DNA from: Gnetum montanum
Lineage: Eukaryota > Streptophyta > Gnetopsida > Gnetales > Gnetaceae
Assembly (NCBI GenBank): GCA_015680685.1
Contig: MNCI01029116.1
Location: 148,606-172,662, forward strand
DNA length: 24,057 nucleotides
Reading direction: 5' to 3'
Under the pieces are notes generated by a model. That model had not been told where the DNA came from, ran no database searches, and worked only from the letters and a program-made list of their open reading frames with translations. Every line of letters begins with the position of its first letter. The stretch's first letter is position 1. This document shows positions 1-8,511 of this stretch, piece by piece. Both the position numbers and the translations under genes were made by a program.

Positions 1-735
1 GACCCTTTTTTTTGTTTTGCATTTGTGGCAATAGGATAAGAGTGTGGTAGGGGCAAGGGTTTGGCTATTGCCCTAGGACTGCCATCACCAAGTACAAGGG
101 CACTATGATTTTTTCATTTTTTGGGTTATGGTAGGGCACAGGGCAAGAGCAATGCCATGAGGAATTCTCGCATGGCTACTAGGGCCATGACCATGATGAA
201 AAAAGGTGCATAGTGCATGGGATGTAGTGTTAGATAATTAATTTTTTTTTCAAAAAATTTTAAAGTTTGGGGACTATGCTTCCATTCGGGGCTATGCTCC
301 CAGGAAGCATAGCCAACAATTAGATTTTTTTTGGTGACTATGCTCTATGGATACTAGAGTATAGTCAATGGTTGCAAAGTCAGAAAAAATTTGAATTTCT
401 AGACTACACTCCCAAAGGTAGCTTAGAGTTAGAATTTTTCTTTGAAATTGCATGTAAAAATATTATACTTATGTGTGAAATGCAAAATGCTAACGTCGTA
501 TTGCCAAAACATGCAAAGTATAAGGCTAAACATACGCACATGCGAAATGCAATGCTAATGCTATGAGAACATGCTTTACTGTATTGGGTACCAAGTGCAT
601 CAAATATGTATGTTGATGTCCTATACCTATAAGGCCCAGGGGACCCTAGGATAGTTTTTCTAAGTTATGCTCTACCATGCTAATTTTTGCTAGTGTAAAT
701 TAATGTATTTTTTGCTAAAATGCATCTATTATATA
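1..735. other. Noncoding flank, probably 3' LTR or terminal part of the gypsy-like element
   Basis: No convincing reading frame is seen. The stretch holds two stem-loops (266-366) of the same kind as those at 9.7-10.6 kb, and an A-rich tract at 450-560 rich in ATGCAAAA-like words, which recurs at 4600-4760, 8560-8730 and 9220-9300. If the minus-strand gag-protease frame and the plus-strand gene belong to one element, this is its distal end. I could not align it base by base with the opposite flank, so calling it an LTR is inference. Confidence 0.35.
266..366. repeat. Two dyad stem-loops, GACTATGCT/AGCATAGTC type
   Basis: GGCTATGCT at 290-298 pairs perfectly with AGCATAGCC at 306-314. GACTATGCTCTA at 336-347 pairs with TAGAGTATAGTC at 355-366 with one mismatch. 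A half-site GACTATGCT lies at 272-280. The same core recurs at 10.07-10.53 kb. Confidence 0.7.
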
Positions 736-1221
736 CTAACGCTACATTTGTCGCTTGTGTAATCGCAAGCTATTGCTAAAGCCAATCTTAGTCATTGTGA
801 AGCTTGTTGACATCCTTTGCTACATAAGCAAGCCTATTCCCAACACACTTACACTGGATATGAAGTTGGGTTATTAAGTGGTATGGTTTTGGCCAAGGGC
901 ATCTAAGTTCTTGGCATACTTGCTACAGTAGTTCAATGTGATCATGTAGTCACACTTAGCAATGAAGGCTATGGGCACCATCACCAAGACATTGCTACCT
1001 AGGGCCAATCAAAGCATACTAAGGTTCATGTTCGATGAACCCACAACTGGTGATGACCAAGCGGATGGTTCAAGCTAAGGCCCTAGGGGCACTCGTCCCT
1101 TATCCAGGATCTAGGGAACGCTAGAGTTCTCTTGTTACAAGAGGAGCAACATCCTCTTCATTGCTCTACACATGCATACCCTATTCCAAAGTCCACCTAA
1201 AACTATATACTGCGCTAGAGG

Positions 1222-1305
1222 GTAATTTCTCCCATGATTTTGCATTCTTTTGCTATTGTCCCATGCTAAGTTTACTAACTGCTAATTGCTCATGCTTGAT
1301 GCTAG
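1222..1305 (+). other. Intron 1 of the seven-exon pseudogene
   Basis: 84 bp, GTAATT donor and GCTAG acceptor, with an ACTAAC branch-like word at 1274-1279. Joining the flanks gives an in-frame CARG|FKVDD (phase 2). Confidence 0.6.
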
Positions 1306-1577
1306 ATTTAAAGTTGATGATTAGGGGCTCCATGATGAACTAGGGGCTCTCACCTTGACCTACACCACAATAGAGGTGTTCTCCTCTAATCTAAACTTTC
1401 AAGAGCCTATAATTAAGTAGGTGTGAGAGGACCTAGAGAATTATCCTACTTGGTACCTGAAGGAATTTAAGCGGTGCAGGACCTATAATTGACTTGATAA
1501 CGGGTGGGATAGTGGCAAGCCCAACTTTGAGGAGCCAATTGCACCACCACCTTCATCTCATATATCATTTGTTCCTC

Positions 1578-1670
1578 GTAAGTGCTTGTTATTTGGCTCT
1601 TAAGCTTGCTCACATGCACTCATTGATTTGCCCTTGCAAAATGCTAACATTAATTTTTCCTATGCTATAG
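1578..1670 (+). other. Intron 2 of the seven-exon pseudogene
   Basis: 93 bp, consensus GTAAGT donor, TGCTAAC branch-like site at 1642-1648, and a pyrimidine-containing TATGCTATAG acceptor. Splicing joins SFVP to PAIASREV in frame (phase 1). This is the best supported of the six introns. Confidence 0.75.
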
Positions 1671-2735
1671 CAGCAATTGCTTCAAGAGAGGTGATGGTGG
1701 TCACCACAGGCCATAATGAGGCCACACCCATTATGAAATACAATGATGTAGAGGGGGCACAACATTGGTTGTGCCATCAAGCCTTGAAGGTGTTAACTAG
1801 TCAGCTCACATGTGTTTGGTTGATGGACCTTTTCTTGGCCCTTAGCCCAAGAATTCCAATGGCTGTGATGGTCACCACTATTGACTCCTTCAAAAATGAT
1901 GCCTGCCACTTTGTCACCTACGTGCACAGAGTAAGGGTAGTCTTGGACCTCAGTGATGCCTTCTTTGTTAACCTCTTTGGCCTCCCCTTTAAGGGCCCAT
2001 TGGCAATTGATAAGGCCAGTAGAAAAGTGGACTACAAAGGAGAGATTAAGGAGTGGTTGGGAACCACATGATCTCACAAAGGCATCATGATCAGAGATGT
2101 GCATGTGCCTAAGGTCTAGGAGCTCTATCCTCCTTTTTATGCTTGTGCCTTTTTGAAGCTACTTTCCCAGGGAAAGATCCTTAGGATGGAGCAAGCATAG
2201 GTGATGAGGGAGGTACTAGAGGAGAGCATGAGGTTCAACTGGGCCTTCTTCCTTACCACCAAACTATAAGCAGAGATCACCAAACTTTGCTACAACCTCC
2301 ATGCAAGGTCTCACGTGCACTTCGTGTTCTTCATAGTGTATCTACGAAGGTTCACAGAGTTCTTGGTGGTCTGAGATAGAGGGTAGTGGGTAGTGCAAGA
2401 TTTTGAGTAGCTATCCAAGCCTTAGGTTAGGCACCTATTTGCAACCACTCACACGTAGGATCCCCCAAAGGGGATTGATGAGTTGTACTCAGTTATGACC
2501 AAAGCTTATCTGAAATGGTCATGGTCACATTATTCCTATGACACTATGGGTGAGTATCCCTTAATTATTATTGGGGATGTGAACAAGGCCAACCACTATA
2601 TTGTAGAAGTGATGGGACCTACCAAGGCAAAAATCAAGGGGCCATGCCCAATAGAGAGGGTTGCCCCTACAGTTAGATAAGCAGGCACCAAGAAAATCTA
2701 CCTCAAGATACCCACTTTGCACACAGATGTTGTAG

Positions 2736-2846
2736 GTTAGTTCATGTGTAAATGCATTTGTTTTTAAATTTTCTATATTTATAATTTTTATATTTTCTTG
2801 TTATGTTATGATAATTCTATTATGCTATGTTCGTGAGTTATGCGAG
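2736..2846 (+). other. Intron 3 of the seven-exon pseudogene
   Basis: GTTAGT donor followed by a T-rich body. Two acceptors, AG at 2836-2837 and AG at 2845-2846, both restore the frame that reads SDSDSGRDSPSSS downstream, so the exact 3' border is open. Confidence 0.55.
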
Positions 2847-3047
2847 AGGGCTACTGAAGTAGCGATAGTGATAGTGGTAGAGACAGCCCCTCCTCAAGCT
2901 AAGGAGGAAGAGGCACATTGAGAGGAGCTACATGAGGCCATGAAGATGCAGAGGGGCTATTCTACCCTGATGGGGGTGATTTTGCCAGTGTCTTTGATGG
3001 TGTGCAGCTAGGAAATCCCCCCACAATCACACCTGAGGGCTTGCTTT

Positions 3048-3135
3048 GTATGCATTTTAAGTTGCCATCTGTATTTGCTCTTTCACTCTTACATCTTTGA
3101 CTATTTATTTGTTGCTAAGTATTGTTGTTATGCAG
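3048..3135 (+). other. Intron 4 of the seven-exon pseudogene
   Basis: 88 bp, GTATGC donor, T-rich body and TTATGCAG acceptor. It joins TPEGLL to IDAPTNGPL in frame (phase 1). Confidence 0.65.
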
Positions 3136-3279
3136 CCATAGATGCACCTACCAATGGTCCACTATCAATGCCTACCTACTGCATGGAGCCATGGGTAGAG
3201 ATGCTAGACAAGTTTGCCTTCATGGAATGCATTATCGTGGACATGGTAGACCACATAAAATAGGCAAATCCCAAGCTTG

Positions 3280-3370
3280 GTGTGCATCTTATTACTTTTT
3301 TCTTAGGTTACTTTACCAATTTTACGCTTAGTTTGTGGCTAATGTTGATTTTCTTATTACATGCCAATAG
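3280..3370 (+). other. Intron 5 of the seven-exon pseudogene
   Basis: 91 bp, weak GTGTGC donor, a GGCTAATG branch-like word and a GCCAATAG acceptor. The join keeps the frame into GSKLC (phase 1). The donor is the least certain base. Confidence 0.5.
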
Positions 3371-3580
3371 GTTCTAAGCTCTGCTAGGATCTGAACTAGG
3401 TGGCTAAGGTGGAAGCCCTAAATGGCCAATAGTGGAAGAGCTTTAGCACTAAGGTGTGCAAGTTGGGGTAGTCACAGAAGGATCACAAATTCCACTACAA
3501 GCATGAGTGAGACACATATCTATAGTAACTCAAAGAAGAGTTCATTAAAGCTTGTTCCTTTGAGTTGTTCGTTGAGGCAA

Positions 3581-3600
3581 TTGATGGGAGTTGATGGGAG
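3581..3600. repeat. 10-bp tandem duplication causing a frameshift
   Basis: TTGATGGGAG occurs twice in a row (3581-3590 and 3591-3600) inside exon 6. Counting one copy only restores the frame through AIDGS into AFEIFTCHIMVSG, so the duplication is a late lesion in the pseudogene. Confidence 0.8.
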
Positions 3601-3865
3601 TTAGGCCTTTGAGATATTCACTTGCCACATAATGGTTAGTGGTTCTCCTGAGCAAGAGATTGCCATGCCTTCAAGGGAGACTTCGTCTACCACTTTTTCT
3701 ATGCAACCACCCACATGGATCACCGTGGACAAAGATAAAACCCTCATGGGTGTTGACTTTAGCCAAGAGGATTGGACATAGCTATCAAAGGTTGAGATCC
3801 TCTGATGCTTGGAGGAGGGCCTTGATAGCATACCTCTAGACCTGGTCAATGTGGAAGCCTCTCAA

Positions 3866-3954
3866 GTTAGTTTGTTTTATTTTTATGCTTTTTTTTATTA
3901 GTTGCATACCATGCATTTGCTTATCACCTTATGTTTTGTTATTATTGTTGACAG
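3866..3954 (+). other. Intron 6 of the seven-exon pseudogene
   Basis: 89 bp, GTTAGT donor (the same hexamer as intron 3), T-rich body and a strong TTGTTGACAG acceptor. It joins LVNVEASQ to APGDATSPRS in phase 0; the last exon then runs open to TAA at 4030-4032. Confidence 0.75.
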
Positions 3955-4230
3955 GCACCAGGTGATGCTACAAGCCCCAGAAGCATGGGGGAAGAAGAGG
4001 AGCCTCCACCCCCACCTAGAATCACTAGTTAAGCAAATTTTGATGTAACCCTGTCGTTGGGCATTTTTGTATTTTTTGAGGTGTAACATAGATGATCATG
4101 TCTTTTAACATTATTCTTTTATGTGATGTATTGGATTTTTTGCTACTTGAAGTGCATGATAAGCAAACTTTTATATTTATTTGCTATGTTTGATGTTAAT
4201 GTTATGATGAGTTGATGTGATTGGGCTATA

Positions 4231-4542
4231 GCAATTGCTAGTTTTAAACCATTTTGTGCCACATGTGTAGACAAAATTTTGATAGTTTTAGGCCATTTTG
4301 GGCCCCAATGATAGTTTAAGGCTATTTTGGGCCATGCCATTAGGCCATTCCAAGCCCTAGTGATAGTTTAAAGCCATTTTGGGCCATGCGGTAATGGAAA
4401 GGCTTTGCTAGTTTTAGGCCATGGTGGGCCTTGTGATGCCAGTTTAGGGCCGTGGTAGGCCATGCTTAGTAGTTTTGGGCCATTCTGAGCCATGCATAAA
4501 AAGGATATTTGGTTGTTAGTTTAAGGCCATGGCAGGCTGCAT
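4231..4542. repeat. Degenerate minisatellite with internal GGCC dyads
   Basis: About nine degenerate units, spaced roughly 30-46 bp, with consensus TAGTTTTAGGCCATTTTG followed by GGCCATGC. Examples start near 4231, 4278, 4310, 4361, 4406, 4438, 4469 and 4519. Each unit carries GGCC, a short spacer and GGCC, so each can fold on itself. The array lies between the 3' ends of the two convergent reading frames and encodes nothing obvious. Confidence 0.7.
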
Positions 4543-4800
4543 ATTTTTTTAACTTTTGTATTTTTTGATGTTTATATATCTTGAAGTTTTTATGCATAAA
4601 CTAATGGCTCAAAAGTAACGAAGTGAAAATGTAAAGTTAGCAAAATTGCACAAACAAATGAAATAAATGCATAAAGGAGGAAACAATGCAAAAATATGAA
4701 CAACCAAGCTAACGTAAAATGTAAACAAAAATGCAAATAGGAAAAGCATGCGTAAGTAGGAAAAGCAGGGATCTAGTGCCTATTGGACTAAGGGGACACC
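4543..4800. other. A-rich noncoding spacer
   Basis: Rich in AATGCAAAA and ATGTAAA words, with no reading frame of note. The composition matches the A-rich tract just upstream of the gag start (8560-8730). Confidence 0.5.
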
Positions 4801-5122
4801 TTAGTCACACAGTTGTTTCCTAATCTAGTGTGGGTTAGGAGGTGCTTAGGGCTTGGAGTGTATGATATGGTACTCGTAAAATATCTTTTGAAAGGTCAAG
4901 GATTTCCGTTGGCTCTTTGGATTGGTCTGCTTTGCATTTTTTTCTTTCATCCTTCATGGAAGGTGTATCATCAAGGAACTCCACCTTTAACCCCTATTCA
5001 GCATCGATGTTGTTTATGATCAAAGGGGCTACATTATCATCGTGTATGATAACCTCTCCACCTTCATATAAAAGGTGGATTTCCTAATAGATTAGGGAGG
5101 AGACAACCCACAGCTAGGCTAA

Positions 5123-5512
5123 CTAGGGCCTACCCAAGATCAGGTTGAAACCTGGCATCTCCTCAACCACTATGAATTCAGTGGTGATGGGGAATTGCTC
5201 CCCAATGATGAAGGCTATTGTGATAGTTACCCTTACAACAACACATGACCCATTAAAGGATTTTAGGCATGTTGTCTTTGTTGGTTTGATTTTTTTAGCA
5301 AGACCAAGCTTGACAACGATCATGTATGAGATGACATTAGTTGCCACCTCAACATCGATGTGCATCCTACAAATCCTACATTCTCCTATGCAGATGGTGA
5401 TGAATATTGGCATGATAATGACCTGATCCTTTTCAAGGTCTACCTTGATCACCTCATCATGGAATGCCAGGGGCATTGAACTCAATTCTTGTAGGGGAGC
5501 AAGCAACATCAT
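5123..5512 (-). pseudogene. Retropepsin-like domain of the gypsy polyprotein
   Basis: This is an open 129-codon part of the gag-protease frame. Landmarks are HIDVEVATNVIS (the position of the active-site Asp-x-Gly), a KSFNG turn, and FNLILGRP at the end, typical of gypsy aspartic proteases. The DVE in place of the active-site triplet argues that it is inactive. Reading continues into GRP and beyond through a TAG. Confidence 0.75.
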
Positions 5513-6999
5513 AGCATGGATGGACTACTCATCTACTGGAATGTCCTCTATGATAGGAATGGAGGTCAACATGTCTACTAATGCTTCATAGTGGGCAAAG
5601 GAAGTTATTATTAGGTTGTATAGGCTTAACATTGTATTTCTCTATTTCAAAGCCTATTTAATCTAGGGTAATGCATCAAGGAAGTATTTTCCATTATCTG
5701 CCTCTTTATTGTTGTTGGCCTTCATCTCCTTCATTTGGTCCAAGAGATGAATCTCTCATGAAGGAGATTTGGGCTTTTCTTGTTTTGGTTACTTTGGAGC
5801 TTCAGTGCTCCATTGTTGGTGGCTGGTTGTTGCAACCTCTTCTGTTGGTTGTGCCATTGGTATGAAGGACAAGGAAATAGGCTTTAGTGGGCCCAATACC
5901 CTTTTCTATTGGTGTTTCCTAAGCATTTGATTGATGAGGCACTTAGTAGGCCTCCCAGTTTGCCATCTCATTTGTTTGTTAGCACTACTTGCAAGATGGA
6001 ATATTGGGTGAGTAGGGAAAAATGCATTGCCCACCATTGAACTCCCAACAAGTAGGGAGTTTGCATGTTGTAGCACCCTTACGATAAAGGGGGGTTGAGC
6101 ATTACTACCACAACATGCTGCAAGGCCTTAACCATAAAGGGTGTTATAGGTGCCCGAGGTGGTGCTCTAATGACAAAGGGGATCCTTGAATTGGTTGATG
6201 TCAAGGAGGTCCCAATGTTACCAGAGGGCACACAAACCATGAATGGCTCCCATGCTAGTTTTGCATCATCATCAATGCCATCAGCATTGATGATGTACCC
6301 TACACCGCTTGTGTTGAGTGGGTCCTTGTAAACCCCAATTGATTGGTTCTAGGGATGCATTAGGTTGGTGGCGTCAAGGACCAACTCATCCTTGTCAATA
6401 ATATGTTATATATTTTCTTGCAAAGCCATGAAAACGTCTGTGTCATGACCTTGTAGTTGGTGATAGTAGCAAAACCAGTCCAATCTGAAATGCTTGGATT
6501 GGGGGCTCATTAGGTAGTGCAACTAAAGGATTTCTGAGAAGCTCATAGTATCAATCATGCTAGTTACAAGCATCTTCGAACATTTTCTTATACTAGATGC
6601 ATTCAGCATGAAGTAGTTGGTCCAATAGCTTTGACAGCTTAATGGGCAATGGTGTATACTTCAACTGATCCTTGCACTCAAAGTTAGGCCTTGTGGTAGC
6701 TAGTGCTATGGCCACTAACAATGTGGACTGGTTGTTTGTCATTGTGCTAGTGCTAGCCACCTTGTTGTTGTTGGCCAAAGCCTTGGGTGACTTGGCCATT
6801 GATTTGGCGTTAGCCAGCTTAGCCTCATTGGCCACTATTGTAATGGTTGTGGTTGCTTGCTTGCCTTTATCCTTCTCTTTATCTTTCACTTTCTTTGCAT
6901 GCAGGTTCTTGTAGGCCATGTAGGTTGAATTTTTGCTAGCCTCCACTGCATCCTAAATACTCTTAGTTTGAGCAAACACTTGGCTTAAGGACTATGGGG

Positions 7000-7390
7000 C
7001 AAGGTAATATAGCTTCAACTTGATAAAGTCATTTATCATGTGTTTAAAGATGGCCAGCAAGTGTATCTCTATGATTGGCTCGTGGATCTTGTTGAGTGAC
7101 ACAATCCACAGCTGAATGAATTTTTGCACGGGCTCTAGGTGGCCTTACTTGACTTGCATCAGCTAGTCTAGGATCACCTCAAGCTTCAAGTTGTACTTGA
7201 ATTGAGTGACAAATTGGATAAGAAATTCCTCCAAAGAAGTGATGGAGGCCTTGGGGAGCACATGATACCAATCTAGTGCCTTGCTGGTCAAGGACATGGT
7301 GAACATGCAGATGATGATGTTTGGCCATGCCTACATTAGGAGGCATTCTGACTAGAAGATTACTAGATGGACGCTAGGGTCTCCTTCACC
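7000..7390 (-). pseudogene. Gag capsid-like domain (retrotransposon Gag family)
   Basis: The motif order GEGDP, ALDWY, SLEEF, QFVTQFKYN, LMQV, VQKFIQLW and HEPI matches the retrotransposon Gag domain of plant gypsy elements. The frame is interrupted by three TAG and one TAA codons but has no indel in this part. Confidence 0.8.
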
Positions 7391-8511
7391 ATTGTATTTG
7401 ATGAACTGTGAGAGCAGAACCCTGGTAGGTAGCGCCAGTGGTGGAACTATAGGACTAATCAGATCATCCTGGTAAAATTCCATCACATGGATGATTTTTG
7501 AGGAGGTAGCGTTAAGCTACTTAACCTCTTTGGTAAGACTTTGGATCAGCTGGAATGCTTGATCCAAGATAGGTGTAGTTGTAGTGGTGGGCTACATGGA
7601 TTGTGCTACCCACTGTGGTTGTTGGATGGTCCACAACCCAACTTTAGGCTATGTGACCATGCGTGATGCCTGTTGCATGGGATATGCAATGGACACAAAC
7701 TTGAGCCTCACCATGAATTTCTGGGCTGGGCCATCGTAAAGGATGCTAACACAACAAGTGAGATGAATGACACTTGAGTCACATACGGTGGGGGAGGAAC
7801 ATGCATAGTGTGCACATAAGATTGCATAGGCATAATAGTTTCTACTGCAAAAGGCTAGGCAACCTCAATAGGCTAAACAAGTTGCGAAGGCTACATGGAC
7901 TATGCAGGGATGGTGAAGGGTACATTGAAGGAAAGGCTAAAAGGTAGAGCAACATCTTGGTGCATCTACTATGTTTAGTGAGTTGCCACCACAGGCATTG
8001 ACTTGGGTAGTGACACCGGGTTGCAGGACTGCAGAGGAATAAAAGTAGAGGCTGTCTACTAGAATGAGATATGGAATGGGTTATTGTGCTTGAATTGAGC
8101 CTCAAACTTGTCTAGCTTCTCCTAGAGGAACTCCTCGTAGTCCATCCCTTCCTCATGGCCCATGTTATAGACGAGGTTGTCCAGCATCCACTAGTAATTT
8201 TCCATGAGTGGGACAAAGTCAAAATTGGAAGGGAGTCATTCCCTCCCATTACGATGCATGAGCTCATAACGATGTTTGGTTTTCATTTCTTGGCAATCTA
8301 AAGGTAAACCTACCTGGAGTTTTGCATAAACAAAGTTATATTGCTCGTCATTGAGCACCATGACCTTGGGAGGTAGGTTACACTACCTAAGGTATTGCCT
8401 CCATGCTAGGACAGGACCCCTAGCCCCAAGAAGGTCAATCATGATTTTTCGCTGAACATGCTAGACAACAAGCATGCTTGAGGTAAAGGTCAAAGGCTAT
8501 TCAGGGTTCAT

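Larger units (their letters stand above)
740..4032 (+). pseudogene. Seven-exon pseudogene, transposon-associated protein of unknown function, convergent to gag-protease
   Basis: Read by hand as exons about 740-1221, 1306-1577, 1671-2735, 2838 (or 2847)-3047, 3136-3279, 3371-3865 and 3955-4032, giving about 900 codons and ending in TAA at 4030-4032. Every junction has GT-AG borders and keeps the frame (phases 2,1,1,1,1,0). The first exon begins around RYICRLCNRK and includes KTLLPRANQSILRFMFDEP; its true start is unclear. A Pro-rich segment (PIAPPPSSHISFVP) precedes a central part with a VVLDLSDAFFVNLFGLP motif and a later MRFNWAFFLTTKL stretch. This recalls plant transposon-associated proteins with a conserved GLP motif (from memory, Pfam PF20167-like). 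The tail is acidic and proline-rich (GEEEEPPPPPRITS). I count about 33 in-frame stops, 19 of them TAG, and a single frameshift, from a 10-bp duplication at 3581-3600. The biochemical function is unknown. Confidence 0.7.
4835..8511 (-). pseudogene. gag-pro: Ty3/gypsy gag-protease polyprotein, decayed, no polymerase part
   Basis: On the minus strand the frame starts at ATG 8511-8509 (MNPE) and can be followed for about 1,225 codons to TAA at 4837-4835. The N-terminal part (8511 to about 7730) includes LMENY and WMLDNLVYNMGHEEGMDYEEF. After one frameshift between 7730 and 7400 the rest stays in a single frame. The capsid-like core (about 7390-7000) has GEGDP, ALDWYHVLPKASITSLEEF and QFVTQFKYNLKLE, as in retrotransposon Gag. 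A knuckle-like CYYHQLQGHDT follows near 6480-6420 with its last Cys lost. The retropepsin-like domain (5512-5123) ends in FNLILGRP, but the catalytic Asp-x-Gly is replaced by DVE. The tail (LLYEGGEVIIHDD) resembles the region before reverse transcriptase in Tat-type elements, yet no RT follows. In-frame stops are mostly TAG where I checked. Confidence 0.8.

Noticed and set aside
1793-2104. Open minus-strand frame of 103 codons
   Set aside because: A shadow of the long third exon of the plus-strand spliced pseudogene.
3048-3331. Separate small plus-strand genes at 3075-3263 and 3122-3331
   Set aside because: The first is exon 5 of the spliced pseudogene read through into the preceding intron, and the second is an alternative frame over the same bases.
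740-4032. TAG read as a sense codon (code reassignment) to explain the many TAG stops
   Set aside because: TAA and TGA also occur in the frame, the active sites of neighbouring elements are mutated, and a plant nuclear genome is otherwise indicated. Decay is the simpler reading.
5145-5426. Open plus-strand frame of 93 codons
   Set aside because: A shadow of the retropepsin-like domain on the other strand, which has recognisable motifs.
6672-6914. Open plus-strand frame of 80 codons, membrane-like
   Set aside because: It is the antisense of a Lys/Ala/Thr-rich linker in the gag-protease frame; the hydrophobic look is a mirror effect.
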